From DATHVI01 sp035461385 (GTDB lineage: Bacteria > Actinomycetota > Thermoleophilia > Solirubrobacterales > 70-9): a stretch of 53,919 bases of DNA. The position numbers and the translations under genes are program-made. Below the pieces are notes generated by a model, which was not told the origin of the DNA, did not search any database, and saw nothing but the letters and a program-made list of their open reading frames with translations. Position 1 is the stretch's first letter. The number at the start of each line of letters is the position of its first letter. The DNA is taken from NCBI GenBank assembly GCA_035461385.1, contig DATHVI010000009.1:1-53919 (forward strand). Reading direction: 5' to 3'. Of the stretch, positions 7,231 to 16,398 are shown one piece after another.

Positions 7231-8658
7231 ATGAGGACCGAGATCACCGAGCTGCCTGAGTCGCGCGTCAAGCTCGACGTCGCAGTCGAGGCCGACGCGG
7301 TCAGCGATCGCCTCCAGCGAACCGCCCGCGAGCTCGGGCGCGAGCTGAGGTTGCCCGGGTTCCGCAAGGGCAAGGTGCCGCCGGCGCTGGTGATCCAGCG
7401 GATGGGGCGGGAGGCGGTGCTCGAGCAGGCGCTCCGCGAGGCGCTCCCGGAGTGGTACGAGCGCGCGGTGCTCGACGCGGGTGTCGCCCCGATCGGCGAG
7501 CCCCAGCTCGACGTCCCGGCGATGCCCGGCGACGGCGAGGAGCTCTCGTTCTCGGTCGAGCTCGGGGTGCGGCCGAAGGCGAAGCTCGGTGAGTACCGCG
7601 GGCTCGAGGTCGGAAGGCCCGAGATCGAGGTCCCCGACGAGGACGTTCAGGCCGAGCTCGACCGGCTGCGCGAGGGGTTCGCGAGCCTGAACCCGGTCGA
7701 CCGGCCCGGCGCGGCCGGCGACGTCCTCGTCGTCGACTACGACGGAACGATCGACGGCGAGCCGTTCGACGGCTCGAGCGCGCGCGACTTCATGCTCGAG
7801 CTCGGCGCCGAGGGCCTGCTCGCCGAGTTCGACGTCGCGCTGACCGGCGCATCGGCCGGCGACGAGGTCACGGTCGAGGTCACCTTCCCCGACGACCATC
7901 AACCCGCCGACCTGGCCGGAAAGCGGGCAGAGTTCGCGGTCACCGTCAAGGAGGTGCGCGAGAAGCAGCTCCCGGACCTCGACGACGACTTCGCGGCGGA
8001 GGCGTCCGAGTTCGAGACCCTCGACGAGCTTCGCGACCAGATCGCGACCCGCCTCGCCGAGGTCCGGGAGGCCCGTTCCGAAGGCGACTTCCGGCAGGCG
8101 GCGATCGACGCCGCCGCCGCCGAGGCGACGATCGACGTGCCGAAGCAGCTGATCCACGCGCGCGCCCACGAGATCTGGGACCGGATCGAGCGCTCACTCG
8201 CCGAGCGCGGCATCGACCCCGGTGCCTACGTCCAGATGCAGGGCAAGGACCGGCACGAGCTGATCGACGACGCCGAGCCCGACGCCGAGCGGGCGCTGCG
8301 GCGCGAGGCGACCCTGGCGGCGATCGCCGACGCCGAGGAGATCGAGGTCTCCGACGAGGAGCTGATCGAGGCGATTCGCGACGGCGACAGCTCCGATCGA
8401 GTCCGCAAGCCCGAGAAGCTGCTCGCGCGGCTGCGCGAGACCGGCCGCGACGCGTTGCTCCGCGACGAGATCCGCCTCCGCAAGGCGGCCGACGTGGTCG
8501 TCGAGTCGGCGAAGCCGATCCCCGCCGCCCAGGCGGCGGCGCGCGATGCGCTCTGGACGCCGGAGAAGGGCGAGAGGGAGCACACCGAGGGCGAGGGCGC
8601 CGACGCCCCCGGTGGCGAGCGGGCGAAGCCGGGCGAGCTCTGGACCCCCGGAACCTGA
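7231..8658 (+). CDS. tig: Trigger factor (ribosome-associated chaperone/prolyl isomerase)
   Basis: The 475-residue protein has the three trigger factor regions: an N-terminal ribosome-binding domain with the signature LPGFRKGKVPPALV (about 40-53, equivalent to the GFRxGKxP ribosome-docking loop), a central FKBP-type PPIase domain (GDVLVVDYDGTIDGEPFDG, about 162-180) and a helical C-terminal domain. It holds nascent chains on the ribosome. The gene sits just before clpP and clpX, the usual tig-clpP-clpX order. The C-terminal 40 residues are an acidic/glycine tail that carries LWTP twice (DALWTPEKG and GELWTPGT), outside the conserved fold. Confidence 0.95.
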   Translation: MRTEITELPESRVKLDVAVEADAVSDRLQRTARELGRELRLPGFRKGKVPPALVIQRMGREAVLEQALREALPEWYERAVLDAGVAPIGEPQLDVPAMPGDGEELSFSVELGVRPKAKLGEYRGLEVGRPEIEVPDEDVQAELDRLREGFASLNPVDRPGAAGDVLVVDYDGTIDGEPFDGSSARDFMLELGAEGLLAEFDVALTGASAGDEVTVEVTFPDDHQPADLAGKRAEFAVTVKEVREKQLPDLDDDFAAEASEFETLDELRDQIATRLAEVREARSEGDFRQAAIDAAAAEATIDVPKQLIHARAHEIWDRIERSLAERGIDPGAYVQMQGKDRHELIDDAEPDAERALRREATLAAIADAEEIEVSDEELIEAIRDGDSSDRVRKPEKLLARLRETGRDALLRDEIRLRKAADVVVESAKPIPAAQAAARDALWTPEKGEREHTEGEGADAPGGERAKPGELWTPGT

Positions 8659-8686
8659 GCGTCGCGAGCAACTCGCGCCGCTTCTA

Positions 8687-8692
8687 TACACT
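8687..8692 (+). promoter_or_regulatory. -10 box TACACT, leaderless promoter of clpP
   Basis: TACACT ends nine bases before the ATG at 8702, with no Shine-Dalgarno. The same hexamer precedes valS and rpsT. Confidence 0.5.
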
Positions 8693-8701
8693 CACGCCCC
8701 G

Positions 8702-9286
8702 ATGAGCCCCCTGGTTCCGATGGTGGTCGAGCAGACGTCGCGCGGCGAGCGCGCGTTCGATATCTACTCGCGCCTGCTCAACGAGCGGATCGTCTTCCTC
8801 GGCACCCCGATCACCGAGGACATCGCCAACCTCGTCGTCGCCCAGCTCATCCACCTCGAGTCCGAGGACCCGGACAAGGACGTCTCGATCTACATCAACT
8901 CGCCGGGCGGCTCGGTCTACGCCGGACTCGCGATCTACGACACGATGCAGTACATCAAGCCCGACGTGCAGACGATCTGCGTCGGCGTCGCGATGAGCAT
9001 GGGGGCGCTGCTGCTCTGCGGCGGCACCGAGGGCAAGCGGATGGCGACCCCGAACTCGAAGATCCTCATCCACCAGGTGACGGCCGGCTTCCAGGGCCAG
9101 GCGACGGACATCGAGATCCACGCGCGCGAGATCATCGACGTCCGCAAGCGCCTCGACGAGATCATCTCCAAGCACACCGGCCAGCCCCTCGAGAAGGTCA
9201 CCCAGGACACCGAGCGCGACTACTTCATGTCGGCCGAGGAGGCCAAGGAGTACAAGCTGGTGGACCGGGTGATCGAGCACCACTAG
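8702..9286 (+). CDS. clpP: ATP-dependent Clp protease proteolytic subunit
   Basis: The 194-residue protein has the normal ClpP length with all catalytic parts: Ser in VGVAMSMGALLL (about residue 98), His in ILIHQVTAG (about 123) and Asp in TERDYFMS (about 172). INSPGGSVYAGLAIYDTMQ forms the oxyanion region. It forms the tetradecameric barrel fed by ClpX or ClpC. The Pro-Met motif near the N-terminus (SPLVPMVVEQTSRGERAFD) is the usual propeptide/axial loop. It has its own -10 box, so it can be made independently of tig. clpX follows after an unrelated inserted gene rather than directly. Confidence 0.96.
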   Translation: MSPLVPMVVEQTSRGERAFDIYSRLLNERIVFLGTPITEDIANLVVAQLIHLESEDPDKDVSIYINSPGGSVYAGLAIYDTMQYIKPDVQTICVGVAMSMGALLLCGGTEGKRMATPNSKILIHQVTAGFQGQATDIEIHAREIIDVRKRLDEIISKHTGQPLEKVTQDTERDYFMSAEEAKEYKLVDRVIEHH

Positions 9287-9375
9287 GGGCCCCCGGGGCG
9301 TCGGCGGGATGCGGCCCGGCTGGGCGCTGGCGGTTGGGACGGAGCTCGTGGGAGGTCCGCGGCGCGGGCGTCTTT

Positions 9376-9473
9376 GATCGGCAGGTAGGGGAGCTGGATC
9401 GGCCCTTGGCGGGTTCGAGGAGCGTTCGCGGGGTGTAGGCCGGCTCGATGGGCAGGTAGGGAAGCGGGATCGG
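9376..9473 (+). repeat. 27-base direct repeat pair downstream of clpP
   Basis: Two 27-base units, 9376-9402 and 9447-9473, differ at three positions and start 71 bases apart. The common core is GGCAGGTAGGG. They lie in the 216-base gap between clpP and the DUF559 gene, where no convincing gene is seen. The function is unknown; it could be a remnant of the event that inserted the downstream gene. Confidence 0.65.
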
Positions 9474-9550
9474 GCTCGGCGGCGATCGCCCGGGCCCACA
9501 ACGTGACGATGGCGGGGGCGCGGAGCGCCGAGGCGGGGTTTTGGGTTGCC

Positions 9551-10561
9551 ATGCGACCCATATCGACCAACGGTGATCGCGGGAGCGGCGAGTGTCACGT
9601 TCGGGGCGCTCCCGATCCCGTCGAGCGGGCGATCGCGGCGCTCGCTGAAAGGCAGCACGGGATCGTCACCCGCCAGCAGTTGCTCGCCACCGGCCTCGGG
9701 GCAGAGGCGATCAAGCACCGTGCCCGCAGGGGGTGGATGCAGCCGGTCCACCGCAGCGTCTATCTGGTCGGTCTCGCCCCGCTGACTATGCGCGGCCGGG
9801 AGATCGCAGCCGTCAGAGCTTGCGGGCCGACGGCGATCCTCGGCCACCGGAGCGCCGCCTGCTTCTGGGAGATGCTCCCCTACCCAGCCGATTTCGACCG
9901 CGTCAGCGTCATCGTCACGAATCGGAACATCCGGTCGAAGCCGGGCATCGCCGTCCATCGCTCCACCTCGCTTGCCCGCCGCGACTACGTGCTCCGGGAC
10001 GGGATCCCGGTCACGACTCCGCCGCGGACGATCCTCGATCTCGCCTCGGTGGCGCCCGAGGCGGAGGTGGAGCGGGCGATTGCCGAGGGGTACGCGAAGC
10101 GGATCCTCTCCGAGCGTCAGCTGATCGACCAGCTCGAGCGAAACGCCGGGCGACCCGGCGTTCGCCTGCTCCGCGAGCTGCTCGAGGTCGACGGCGGGGT
10201 CACGCCGACGCGCTCCGAGGCCGAGCGGCGGATGCTCGCGGTCCTCCGCGCGGCCGACGTTCCGCTGCCCGAGGTCAACGCCCGGCTCGACCGCTACGAG
10301 GTCGACTTCCTCTGGCGCGACCACAGGCTCGTCCTCGAGGTCGACGGCTTCGCGACCCACTCGTCGCGGGCGAGCTTCGAGGCTGACCGGGTCCGTGATG
10401 CCCGGCTCGCCGCTTTCGGCTACGCCGTCATCCGCGTCACCTGGCGCCAGCTCGTTCGCCGCCCCGAGGCCTTCGCCGCGCGGCTCGCCGCGGCGCTCGC
10501 GGTGCGGGCTGGGATTGCAACGACTGCGCCGCTTGCAGGGACGGCGACGGGCGGCGAGTAG
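9551..10561 (+). CDS. AbiEi-N/DUF559 endonuclease-like protein
   Basis: The roughly 336-residue product has an N-terminal winged-helix of the AbiEi antitoxin type (ALAERQHGIVTRQQLLATGL, then GWMQPVHRSVYLVG), a middle part with HRSAACFWEML and TTPPRTILDLAS, and a C-terminal DUF559 domain of the Vsr/restriction-endonuclease-like fold: Glu in TRSEAERRML, Asp in YEVDFLWRDHRLVLEVDG and RLAAFGYAVIRVTWRQL. Such proteins are common, highly variable accessory genes in actinobacteria with no proven function. The start is uncertain: GTG 9503, ATG 9509 and ATG 9551 are in frame and none has a clear Shine-Dalgarno. It separates clpP from clpX, which are normally adjacent. Confidence 0.8.
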   Translation: MRPISTNGDRGSGECHVRGAPDPVERAIAALAERQHGIVTRQQLLATGLGAEAIKHRARRGWMQPVHRSVYLVGLAPLTMRGREIAAVRACGPTAILGHRSAACFWEMLPYPADFDRVSVIVTNRNIRSKPGIAVHRSTSLARRDYVLRDGIPVTTPPRTILDLASVAPEAEVERAIAEGYAKRILSERQLIDQLERNAGRPGVRLLRELLEVDGGVTPTRSEAERRMLAVLRAADVPLPEVNARLDRYEVDFLWRDHRLVLEVDGFATHSSRASFEADRVRDARLAAFGYAVIRVTWRQLVRRPEAFAARLAAALAVRAGIATTAPLAGTATGGE

Positions 10562-10591
10562 TACCTCGACGAGCCGAGGCCGTCGGTGTCG

Positions 10592-10597
10592 TAACCT
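10592..10597 (+). promoter_or_regulatory. Possible -10 box TAACCT for clpX
   Basis: TAACCT lies 51 bases before the GTG of clpX. Unlike its neighbours, clpX has a leader and an AAGGGAG Shine-Dalgarno ten bases before the start. No clear -35. Confidence 0.35.
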
Positions 10598-10648
10598 GAC
10601 CAGGCGGCCCCGGGAGTCGTCCAATCTCGTCGAAGGGAGATCCCCGCC

Positions 10649-11938
<1,290 letters not shown>

Positions 11939-12020
11939 GCCCCTGCACGGTCGGGGTTGCCCGCCGCGGGATCTTCCGGCGCGCAATCGCCGCGCCCCCG
12001 GCCTCGCGGCCCCAGTCCGC

Positions 12021-13394
12021 TCAGTAGCCGTGCCCGCGGGCGGCGGTGCGGCTGACCGCCTCGCCGGCGGCGCGACGGCGGAGCCGGGCGATCGAGTCGT
12101 GGACGTCGTCGGCGAGCGCGTCCGCGAGCTCGCGGGTCTGGTTGACCTTGACGAGGATCCGGATCACCTGCTGGTCGTCGTTGGCGGGCGGGAGCTCATA
12201 CGCGGGCACCATCCAGCCGCGCCGCTCTGCGAGCTCGCCGACGAGATCGGTGCCCGAGAACGGCTCGCCGTCGCGGACCGTGGCGATCACCAGCGGCAGC
12301 CGCGGGCCCCCCTCGAGCACCTCGAGTGCGTCCTCGGCCTCGAGCCGAGCGGCGAGGCTGGCGGCGTTGGCGTCCATCGCCCGGACCAGCGAGGCGTAGC
12401 CGGCCCGTCCGTGGCGGACGAAGTTGTAGTACTGCGCCAAGATCAGCGCCGAGCTGCCGGAGAAGTTGAGGGTGAAGGTCGGGTCGCGCTCGCCGAGGTA
12501 GTCCTCGTAGAAGACGAGCTCGGAGGGGAGCTGCTCGGAGTCGCGGAAGACCAGCCAGCCGACACCGGGGTAGACGAGCCCGAACTTGTGTCCCGAGACG
12601 TTGATCGACTTCACCGACTCGAGCCGGAAGTCCCACGCGAAGTCGGGATCGGAGAACGGGAACACGAACCCGCCTGAGGCCGCGTCGACGTGGAGCGGCA
12701 CGTCGAGGCCCTGCTCGCGCTTGGCGGCCAGCATCGCGTCGATGCCGGCGACGTCGTCGCACTCGCCGGTGAACGTGGTCCCGACCACCCCGACGACGCC
12801 GATCGTGTTCTCGTTGATCCGCGGCCCGAGCTCGCCGGGGCCGATCGTCGTCCGCCCCTTCGGGAGCGGGACCTTGCGCGGCTCGACGTCGAAGTAGCGG
12901 CAGAACTTGTCCCAGACGACGTGGACGTCGGCGCCGTAGACCAGGTTCGGCCGGTCGGTCGGCTTCCCGGCCCGCTCGCGGGCTCCCTTCCAGCGCCACT
13001 TCATCGCCAGCGCGCCGAGCATCACCGCCTCCGACGATCCCGCGCAGGCGGCACCCGGCTCGTCGGGCTCTCCGTCGCCGGCGAACAGGTGATGCAGCAT
13101 CCGTAGGCAGCGGCGCGCGATCTCGGCCGTCTGCGGGTATTCGGCGTGGTCGATGAAGTTGCGATGGAGGTTGTTGGCGATCACGTCGCGGGCGCGCGGC
13201 TCCATCCAGGTGGTGACGAACGTCGCCAGATTCTTCGCCGGCTCGCCGTCGAGGTACATCTCGGACTCGACGAGGGCGTAGGCGATGTCGGCGTCGCGGC
13301 TGTGCTCGGGCATCCGGCGGTCGATCGCCGGCCTTGTGAAGTAGCGCTCGGAGAGGGTGATCTCGGTTGGCTCGCTGCGGTCCGGCTCGGGCAC
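12021..13394 (-). CDS. gadB: Glutamate decarboxylase (PLP-dependent)
   Basis: This 457-residue group II PLP decarboxylase follows GadA/GadB closely in length and order: GSSEAVMLGALAMKWRWK (about 119-136), HVDAASGGFVFPF with the cofactor-pairing Asp and Ala, and SGHKFGLVYPGVGW with the Schiff-base lysine (about 273). It converts glutamate to GABA and CO2, using a proton. A GABA antiporter is not in the window. GTG start with GGAGAG Shine-Dalgarno, about 43 bases after a TAGATT -10 box. It lies downstream of the amidotransferase and aldo/keto reductase genes on the same strand, but has its own promoter. Confidence 0.92.
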   Translation of the reverse strand: MPEPDRSEPTEITLSERYFTRPAIDRRMPEHSRDADIAYALVESEMYLDGEPAKNLATFVTTWMEPRARDVIANNLHRNFIDHAEYPQTAEIARRCLRMLHHLFAGDGEPDEPGAACAGSSEAVMLGALAMKWRWKGARERAGKPTDRPNLVYGADVHVVWDKFCRYFDVEPRKVPLPKGRTTIGPGELGPRINENTIGVVGVVGTTFTGECDDVAGIDAMLAAKREQGLDVPLHVDAASGGFVFPFSDPDFAWDFRLESVKSINVSGHKFGLVYPGVGWLVFRDSEQLPSELVFYEDYLGERDPTFTLNFSGSSALILAQYYNFVRHGRAGYASLVRAMDANAASLAARLEAEDALEVLEGGPRLPLVIATVRDGEPFSGTDLVGELAERRGWMVPAYELPPANDDQQVIRILVKVNQTRELADALADDVHDSIARLRRRAAGEAVSRTAARGHGY

Positions 13395-13436
13395 GGCACT
13401 CTCCTCTCGCTCGTCGATCGGCGCCGGCTCGCGGGC

Positions 13437-13442
13437 AATCTA
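13437..13442 (-). promoter_or_regulatory. -10 box TAGATT upstream of glutamate decarboxylase
   Basis: TAGATT reads on the minus strand, 42 bases before the GTG at 13394, giving a short leader that contains the Shine-Dalgarno. Confidence 0.4.
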
Positions 13443-13526
13443 CCCGCCGGAAGCCCGTGCGGGTTGGCGGTGGCACGGGATCCCGCGGCCGGGGCGGTGT
13501 CGGAGCCGGTTCGCGCCCCGCCTACG

Positions 13527-14249
13527 TCACGCCCGGGTGGCCCGGCGTTCGGCGACGAGGTCGACGAACCGGCCGCACAGCGCCCGGCCGAGCTCGTTCC
13601 AGGTGTCGATCCGCTCCCCGAGCTCGGCTCGGCGCCGATCGGGATCGACCCCGATCCGGACCGCGTCGGCGTCGTCGCGGTAGCGGGTGATCCAGCCTTC
13701 GGCGTCGGCCCGGGTGACCTCGGCGTGGAACTGGATCGCCCACGCCGAGTCCCCGAGCCGGAACGACTGCAGGCAGGCCGGGCTGCGCGCGAGGGCGAGC
13801 GCGCCGGCCGGGAGCGGGAACTCGTAGCTGTGCCACTCGAACGCCTCGAATCGGGTCGGAAGCGCCGAGAGCAGCGGGTCGCGGGTCCCGGCGTCGGTCA
13901 GCTCGACCTCGTGCCAGCCGATCTCCGGCGTGGGCAGGCGACGCGGCTGGGCCCCCGCCGCACCCGCGACGAGCTGGGCTCCGAGGCAGACCCCGAGCAC
14001 CGGGATCCCCCGGTCGAGCAGGTCGCGCAGGGCTGCGCGCTCGGCGGCGAGCCAGGGATGGCGATCCTCCTGGTCGGCGTGCATCGAGCCGCCGAATGTG
14101 AGCACAGCGTCGTAGTCGCCGAGCTCGCGCGGCGGGCCCGGCGCGTCCGGCGGCGCCCACTCGTCGGACTCGACCCCGCGTTGACGCAGGACGTCCGCGA
14201 ACACGCCGGACCCCGCATCGGGTTGATGGACGATCGCGAGGGTTCGCAT
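13527..14249 (-). CDS. Class I glutamine amidotransferase-like protein (GMP synthase-like)
   Basis: This roughly 240-residue protein has the catalytic triad of class I amidotransferases: nucleophile Cys in GVCLGAQLVAGA (about 93), His in AIQFHAEVTRADAEGW (about 172) and the following Glu. FGGSMHADQEDRHPWL matches the GuaA-like stand-alone family (gamma-glutamyl hydrolase or amidotransferase type). It is a free-standing glutaminase domain, so its acceptor partner is unknown. Starts ATG 14249 or GTG 14258 are both possible. The gene lies 13-22 bases after the aldo/keto reductase stop, so the pair is probably one operon. Confidence 0.82.
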   Translation of the reverse strand: MRTLAIVHQPDAGSGVFADVLRQRGVESDEWAPPDAPGPPRELGDYDAVLTFGGSMHADQEDRHPWLAAERAALRDLLDRGIPVLGVCLGAQLVAGAAGAQPRRLPTPEIGWHEVELTDAGTRDPLLSALPTRFEAFEWHSYEFPLPAGALALARSPACLQSFRLGDSAWAIQFHAEVTRADAEGWITRYRDDADAVRIGVDPDRRRAELGERIDTWNELGRALCGRFVDLVAERRATRA

Positions 14250-14271
14250 CGGCAGCACTCTGCGGGTGGAC

Positions 14272-15402
14272 TCAGGCGGTTCGAACGAGGTCGCGGTCGG
14301 GAGCGATCCCGTAGCGGGCGCCGGCCTCGGCGAGCTCGGCGCTGAGCGGCCAGCGGTCGGGCGCTTCGGGTCCCTCGTGCTCGGGGCTCGCGCCCTTCAG
14401 CGCCATCGAGCCCCGGTTGTCGCCGATCCGCGCGATCTCGGCGACGTCGCGGTCGTCGAGCAGCGGCTGGGAGGGGAGCGCGGCGAGCTCGGCTCGCTTG
14501 TCCTCGATCGCCCGGGCATTCGGGCCGTGCTCCTGGATCAGCGTCGGAACGACGCACTCGACGGCGGGGTGGGCGAGGTTCCACTGGCAGGCGAGCTGGA
14601 TCGGCGTCAGCCCGGCGCGCGCGGCGATCGGGCGCATCCGGTCGAGCTTTGCGCGGCCGGCCGAGATCCAGCCCTCGGGACGGAACGCCCGGTGGTCTCG
14701 CGGGGCGAGCTCGGTGCGCTCGTCGAGGTCGTCCCAGAACAGCCCGCCGTGGTCGACGACCCTGGTGATCACCTTGACGCCGGCCCGCTCGGCGGCGTCG
14801 AGGCAGAGCTCGCCCGGCCATGGCTCGAGCGGGTTGAGGATGATCATCGCCCAGTCGACCCGCCCGCCGAAGCGCTCGAAGCAGCGGACGAGGTCGAGGC
14901 TGAAGCCGTTCGCCGGGCCGGGTGCGACGCCGATCATCCGAGTGAGCCCGGCGTCGCGAAGAGCCTCGATCCCGTCCCACACCGCCTCGCTCTCGTACCC
15001 GGTGCGGTCGGGGTTGTGGAGCAGCAGCAGGTCGAACCTGTCGACGCCGACCCGCTCGAGGCTGCGCTCGGCTGCCATCCGCAGGTAGCCGGCGTATTCC
15101 TCGTGCCCGCGCAGTCGCGGATCCGTGAACCGCGGGAACCCCTTTGCGCCTTGGCGCTCGCCCTCGTAGAAGTCGTGTCCAACCGCCCCGACGAGGCAGT
15201 AGGAGTCGCGGCCGGCGCCGGCGAGCGCACGCCCGAGCAGGCGGTCGGCCTCGCCCTGCCCGTACGCGTCGGCGGTGATCAGCGTCGAGATCCCGTCGGG
15301 CCGCAGGAGGGCCTCGAGCCGGTCCGGCTCGATCGCCTCCCCGAAGCGCATGAACCGGCCGCCGCTCCAGGTCCCGATCGCCGCTTGTCCGGGATCGCGC
15401 AT
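14272..15402 (-). CDS. Aldo/keto reductase family oxidoreductase
   Basis: The roughly 376-residue protein keeps AKR landmarks: Asp/Tyr in DAYGQGEADRLLGRAL (about 44-59), VGAVGHDFYEGE, DRFDLLLLHNPD (about 115), VKVITRVVDHGG and CVVPTLIQEHGPNA, the NADPH-binding end. It is longer than usual AKRs. The conserved Lys of the tetrad is not obvious, so reductase activity is not certain. The start at 15402 is chosen because TAGCGT lies eight bases upstream; the longer start at 15441 would read through that box. It is divergent from the ion-channel gene and upstream of the amidotransferase. Confidence 0.8.
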   Translation of the reverse strand: MRDPGQAAIGTWSGGRFMRFGEAIEPDRLEALLRPDGISTLITADAYGQGEADRLLGRALAGAGRDSYCLVGAVGHDFYEGERQGAKGFPRFTDPRLRGHEEYAGYLRMAAERSLERVGVDRFDLLLLHNPDRTGYESEAVWDGIEALRDAGLTRMIGVAPGPANGFSLDLVRCFERFGGRVDWAMIILNPLEPWPGELCLDAAERAGVKVITRVVDHGGLFWDDLDERTELAPRDHRAFRPEGWISAGRAKLDRMRPIAARAGLTPIQLACQWNLAHPAVECVVPTLIQEHGPNARAIEDKRAELAALPSQPLLDDRDVAEIARIGDNRGSMALKGASPEHEGPEAPDRWPLSAELAEAGARYGIAPDRDLVRTA

Positions 15403-15410
15403 CGGCTTCA

Positions 15411-15416
15411 ACGCTA
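15411..15416 (-). promoter_or_regulatory. -10 box TAGCGT, leaderless promoter of aldo/keto reductase
   Basis: TAGCGT on the minus strand ends eight bases before the ATG at 15402. The S53 protease gene has the identical box at similar spacing. Confidence 0.55.
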
Positions 15417-15481
15417 GTACACGCGATCCGTGATCCCGCATCGAGCCCGAAGTAGTGCCCCGGTCGGTGGATCGTCGCGGT

Positions 15482-15512
15482 GCCGGTCACACCGGTATTG
15501 CGGGCCGGTCAC
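15482..15512 (+). repeat. 9-base direct repeat in divergent promoter region
   Basis: GCCGGTCAC occurs at 15482-15490 and 15504-15512, 22 bases (about two helical turns) apart, just upstream of the ion-channel gene. Possible regulator half-sites; no regulator is identified. Confidence 0.35.
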
Positions 15513-15530
15513 GGGTAAGCGACGAATGCT

Positions 15531-16304
15531 GTGCAGAACATGGACCGCCCGCGGCCGAAGACAGTCTGTGACCCGCCGCCGCTGCCGCCGCGGCGGCAGC
15601 GGACCGAGGGCGACTTCGACCGCTGGGTCGCCGCGGCGACCGAGCGGGCGGACCCGTTCATGGCCTGGCTCGGCGTCGTGTTCGCGCTCGTCGTCGGCTA
15701 CGACGTCGCCGTCGACCTCCGCCCCGGCGCCTCGAGGGCGCTCGAGGTCACCGCCTGGGCGATCTGGGCCGTGTTCGCGTTCGAGTTCGCGGCGAAGCTG
15801 TGGCTCGCACCGCGGCGCCTGCACTACGTGCGCCGCCACTGGTGGCAGCCACTGCTCCTCGCGCTGCCGTTCCTGCGGGTGCTGAGCTTCCTTCGCCTCG
15901 TGCGCGCCGGGCGAGCACTCCCCGCCTCGCGGGTGCTGTCGTCCTCGTATCGCGTCGCCGGAACCGCCCGGTACCTGTTCAGGTCGCGGCTCGCCTACCT
16001 GGGAGCGATCAGCACTGTCAGCGCGATCGCGATCGCCGAGCTCGCGTACGTGTTCGAGCGCGACGTCGAAGGCTCGGTGTTCGGCTCGTTCGGCGATGCG
16101 CTCCTCTGGGCCGGGGCGACGGTGATCGGGCTTCAAGGCGATCCCGTGCCCGAGAGCGTCGGAGGCCAGGTCGCGATGATCGTCGGTTTCGTGATCGGGC
16201 TGATCGTCGTCGCGTCGCTCGCCGGGGTGATCGGCTCATTCTTGATCGAGGAGCGGCGCGAGCGCGCTTCCTCCCCCGAGCCCGACGGCGTCGCCGCCGA
16301 CTGA
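15531..16304 (+). CDS. Ion transport (voltage-gated cation channel superfamily) protein
   Basis: This 257-residue membrane protein has the six-segment plan of single-subunit voltage-gated channels: hydrophobic segments near 44-62, 70-90 and 107-120, an Arg-rich S4-like helix (LRVLSFLRLVRAGRALPASR, about 113-132), S5 near 155-175, a pore loop near 190-205 and S6 (VAMIVGFVIGLIVVASLAGV). The pore loop reads ATVIGLQGDP where potassium channels have TVGYGD. The S4 charge pattern and topology support a channel relative, but ion selectivity cannot be assigned. Start GTG 15531 or ATG 15540. Single gene, divergent from the aldo/keto reductase. Confidence 0.75.
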   Translation: MQNMDRPRPKTVCDPPPLPPRRQRTEGDFDRWVAAATERADPFMAWLGVVFALVVGYDVAVDLRPGASRALEVTAWAIWAVFAFEFAAKLWLAPRRLHYVRRHWWQPLLLALPFLRVLSFLRLVRAGRALPASRVLSSSYRVAGTARYLFRSRLAYLGAISTVSAIAIAELAYVFERDVEGSVFGSFGDALLWAGATVIGLQGDPVPESVGGQVAMIVGFVIGLIVVASLAGVIGSFLIEERRERASSPEPDGVAAD

Positions 16305-16384
16305 AGCTGCGCCGGCCGGCTTGGTGCCCGCTCGCCGTCGCGCCGGTGCCGGGATGACGATCGTGGTTCGCGTCGACGCGCAAC

Positions 16385-16390
16385 TACACT
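16385..16390 (+). promoter_or_regulatory. -10 box TACACT, leaderless promoter of valS
   Basis: TACACT ends eight bases before the GTG at 16399. Longer in-frame starts upstream (from 16321) would place this box inside the coding region. Confidence 0.55.
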
Positions 16391-16398
16391 CGGCGCTC

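Noticed and set aside
9283..9570. 95-codon minus-strand frame over the 27-base repeats
   Set aside because: It overlaps the clpP end, has proline/alanine-rich sequence without motif, and its repeat copies fall in different frames.
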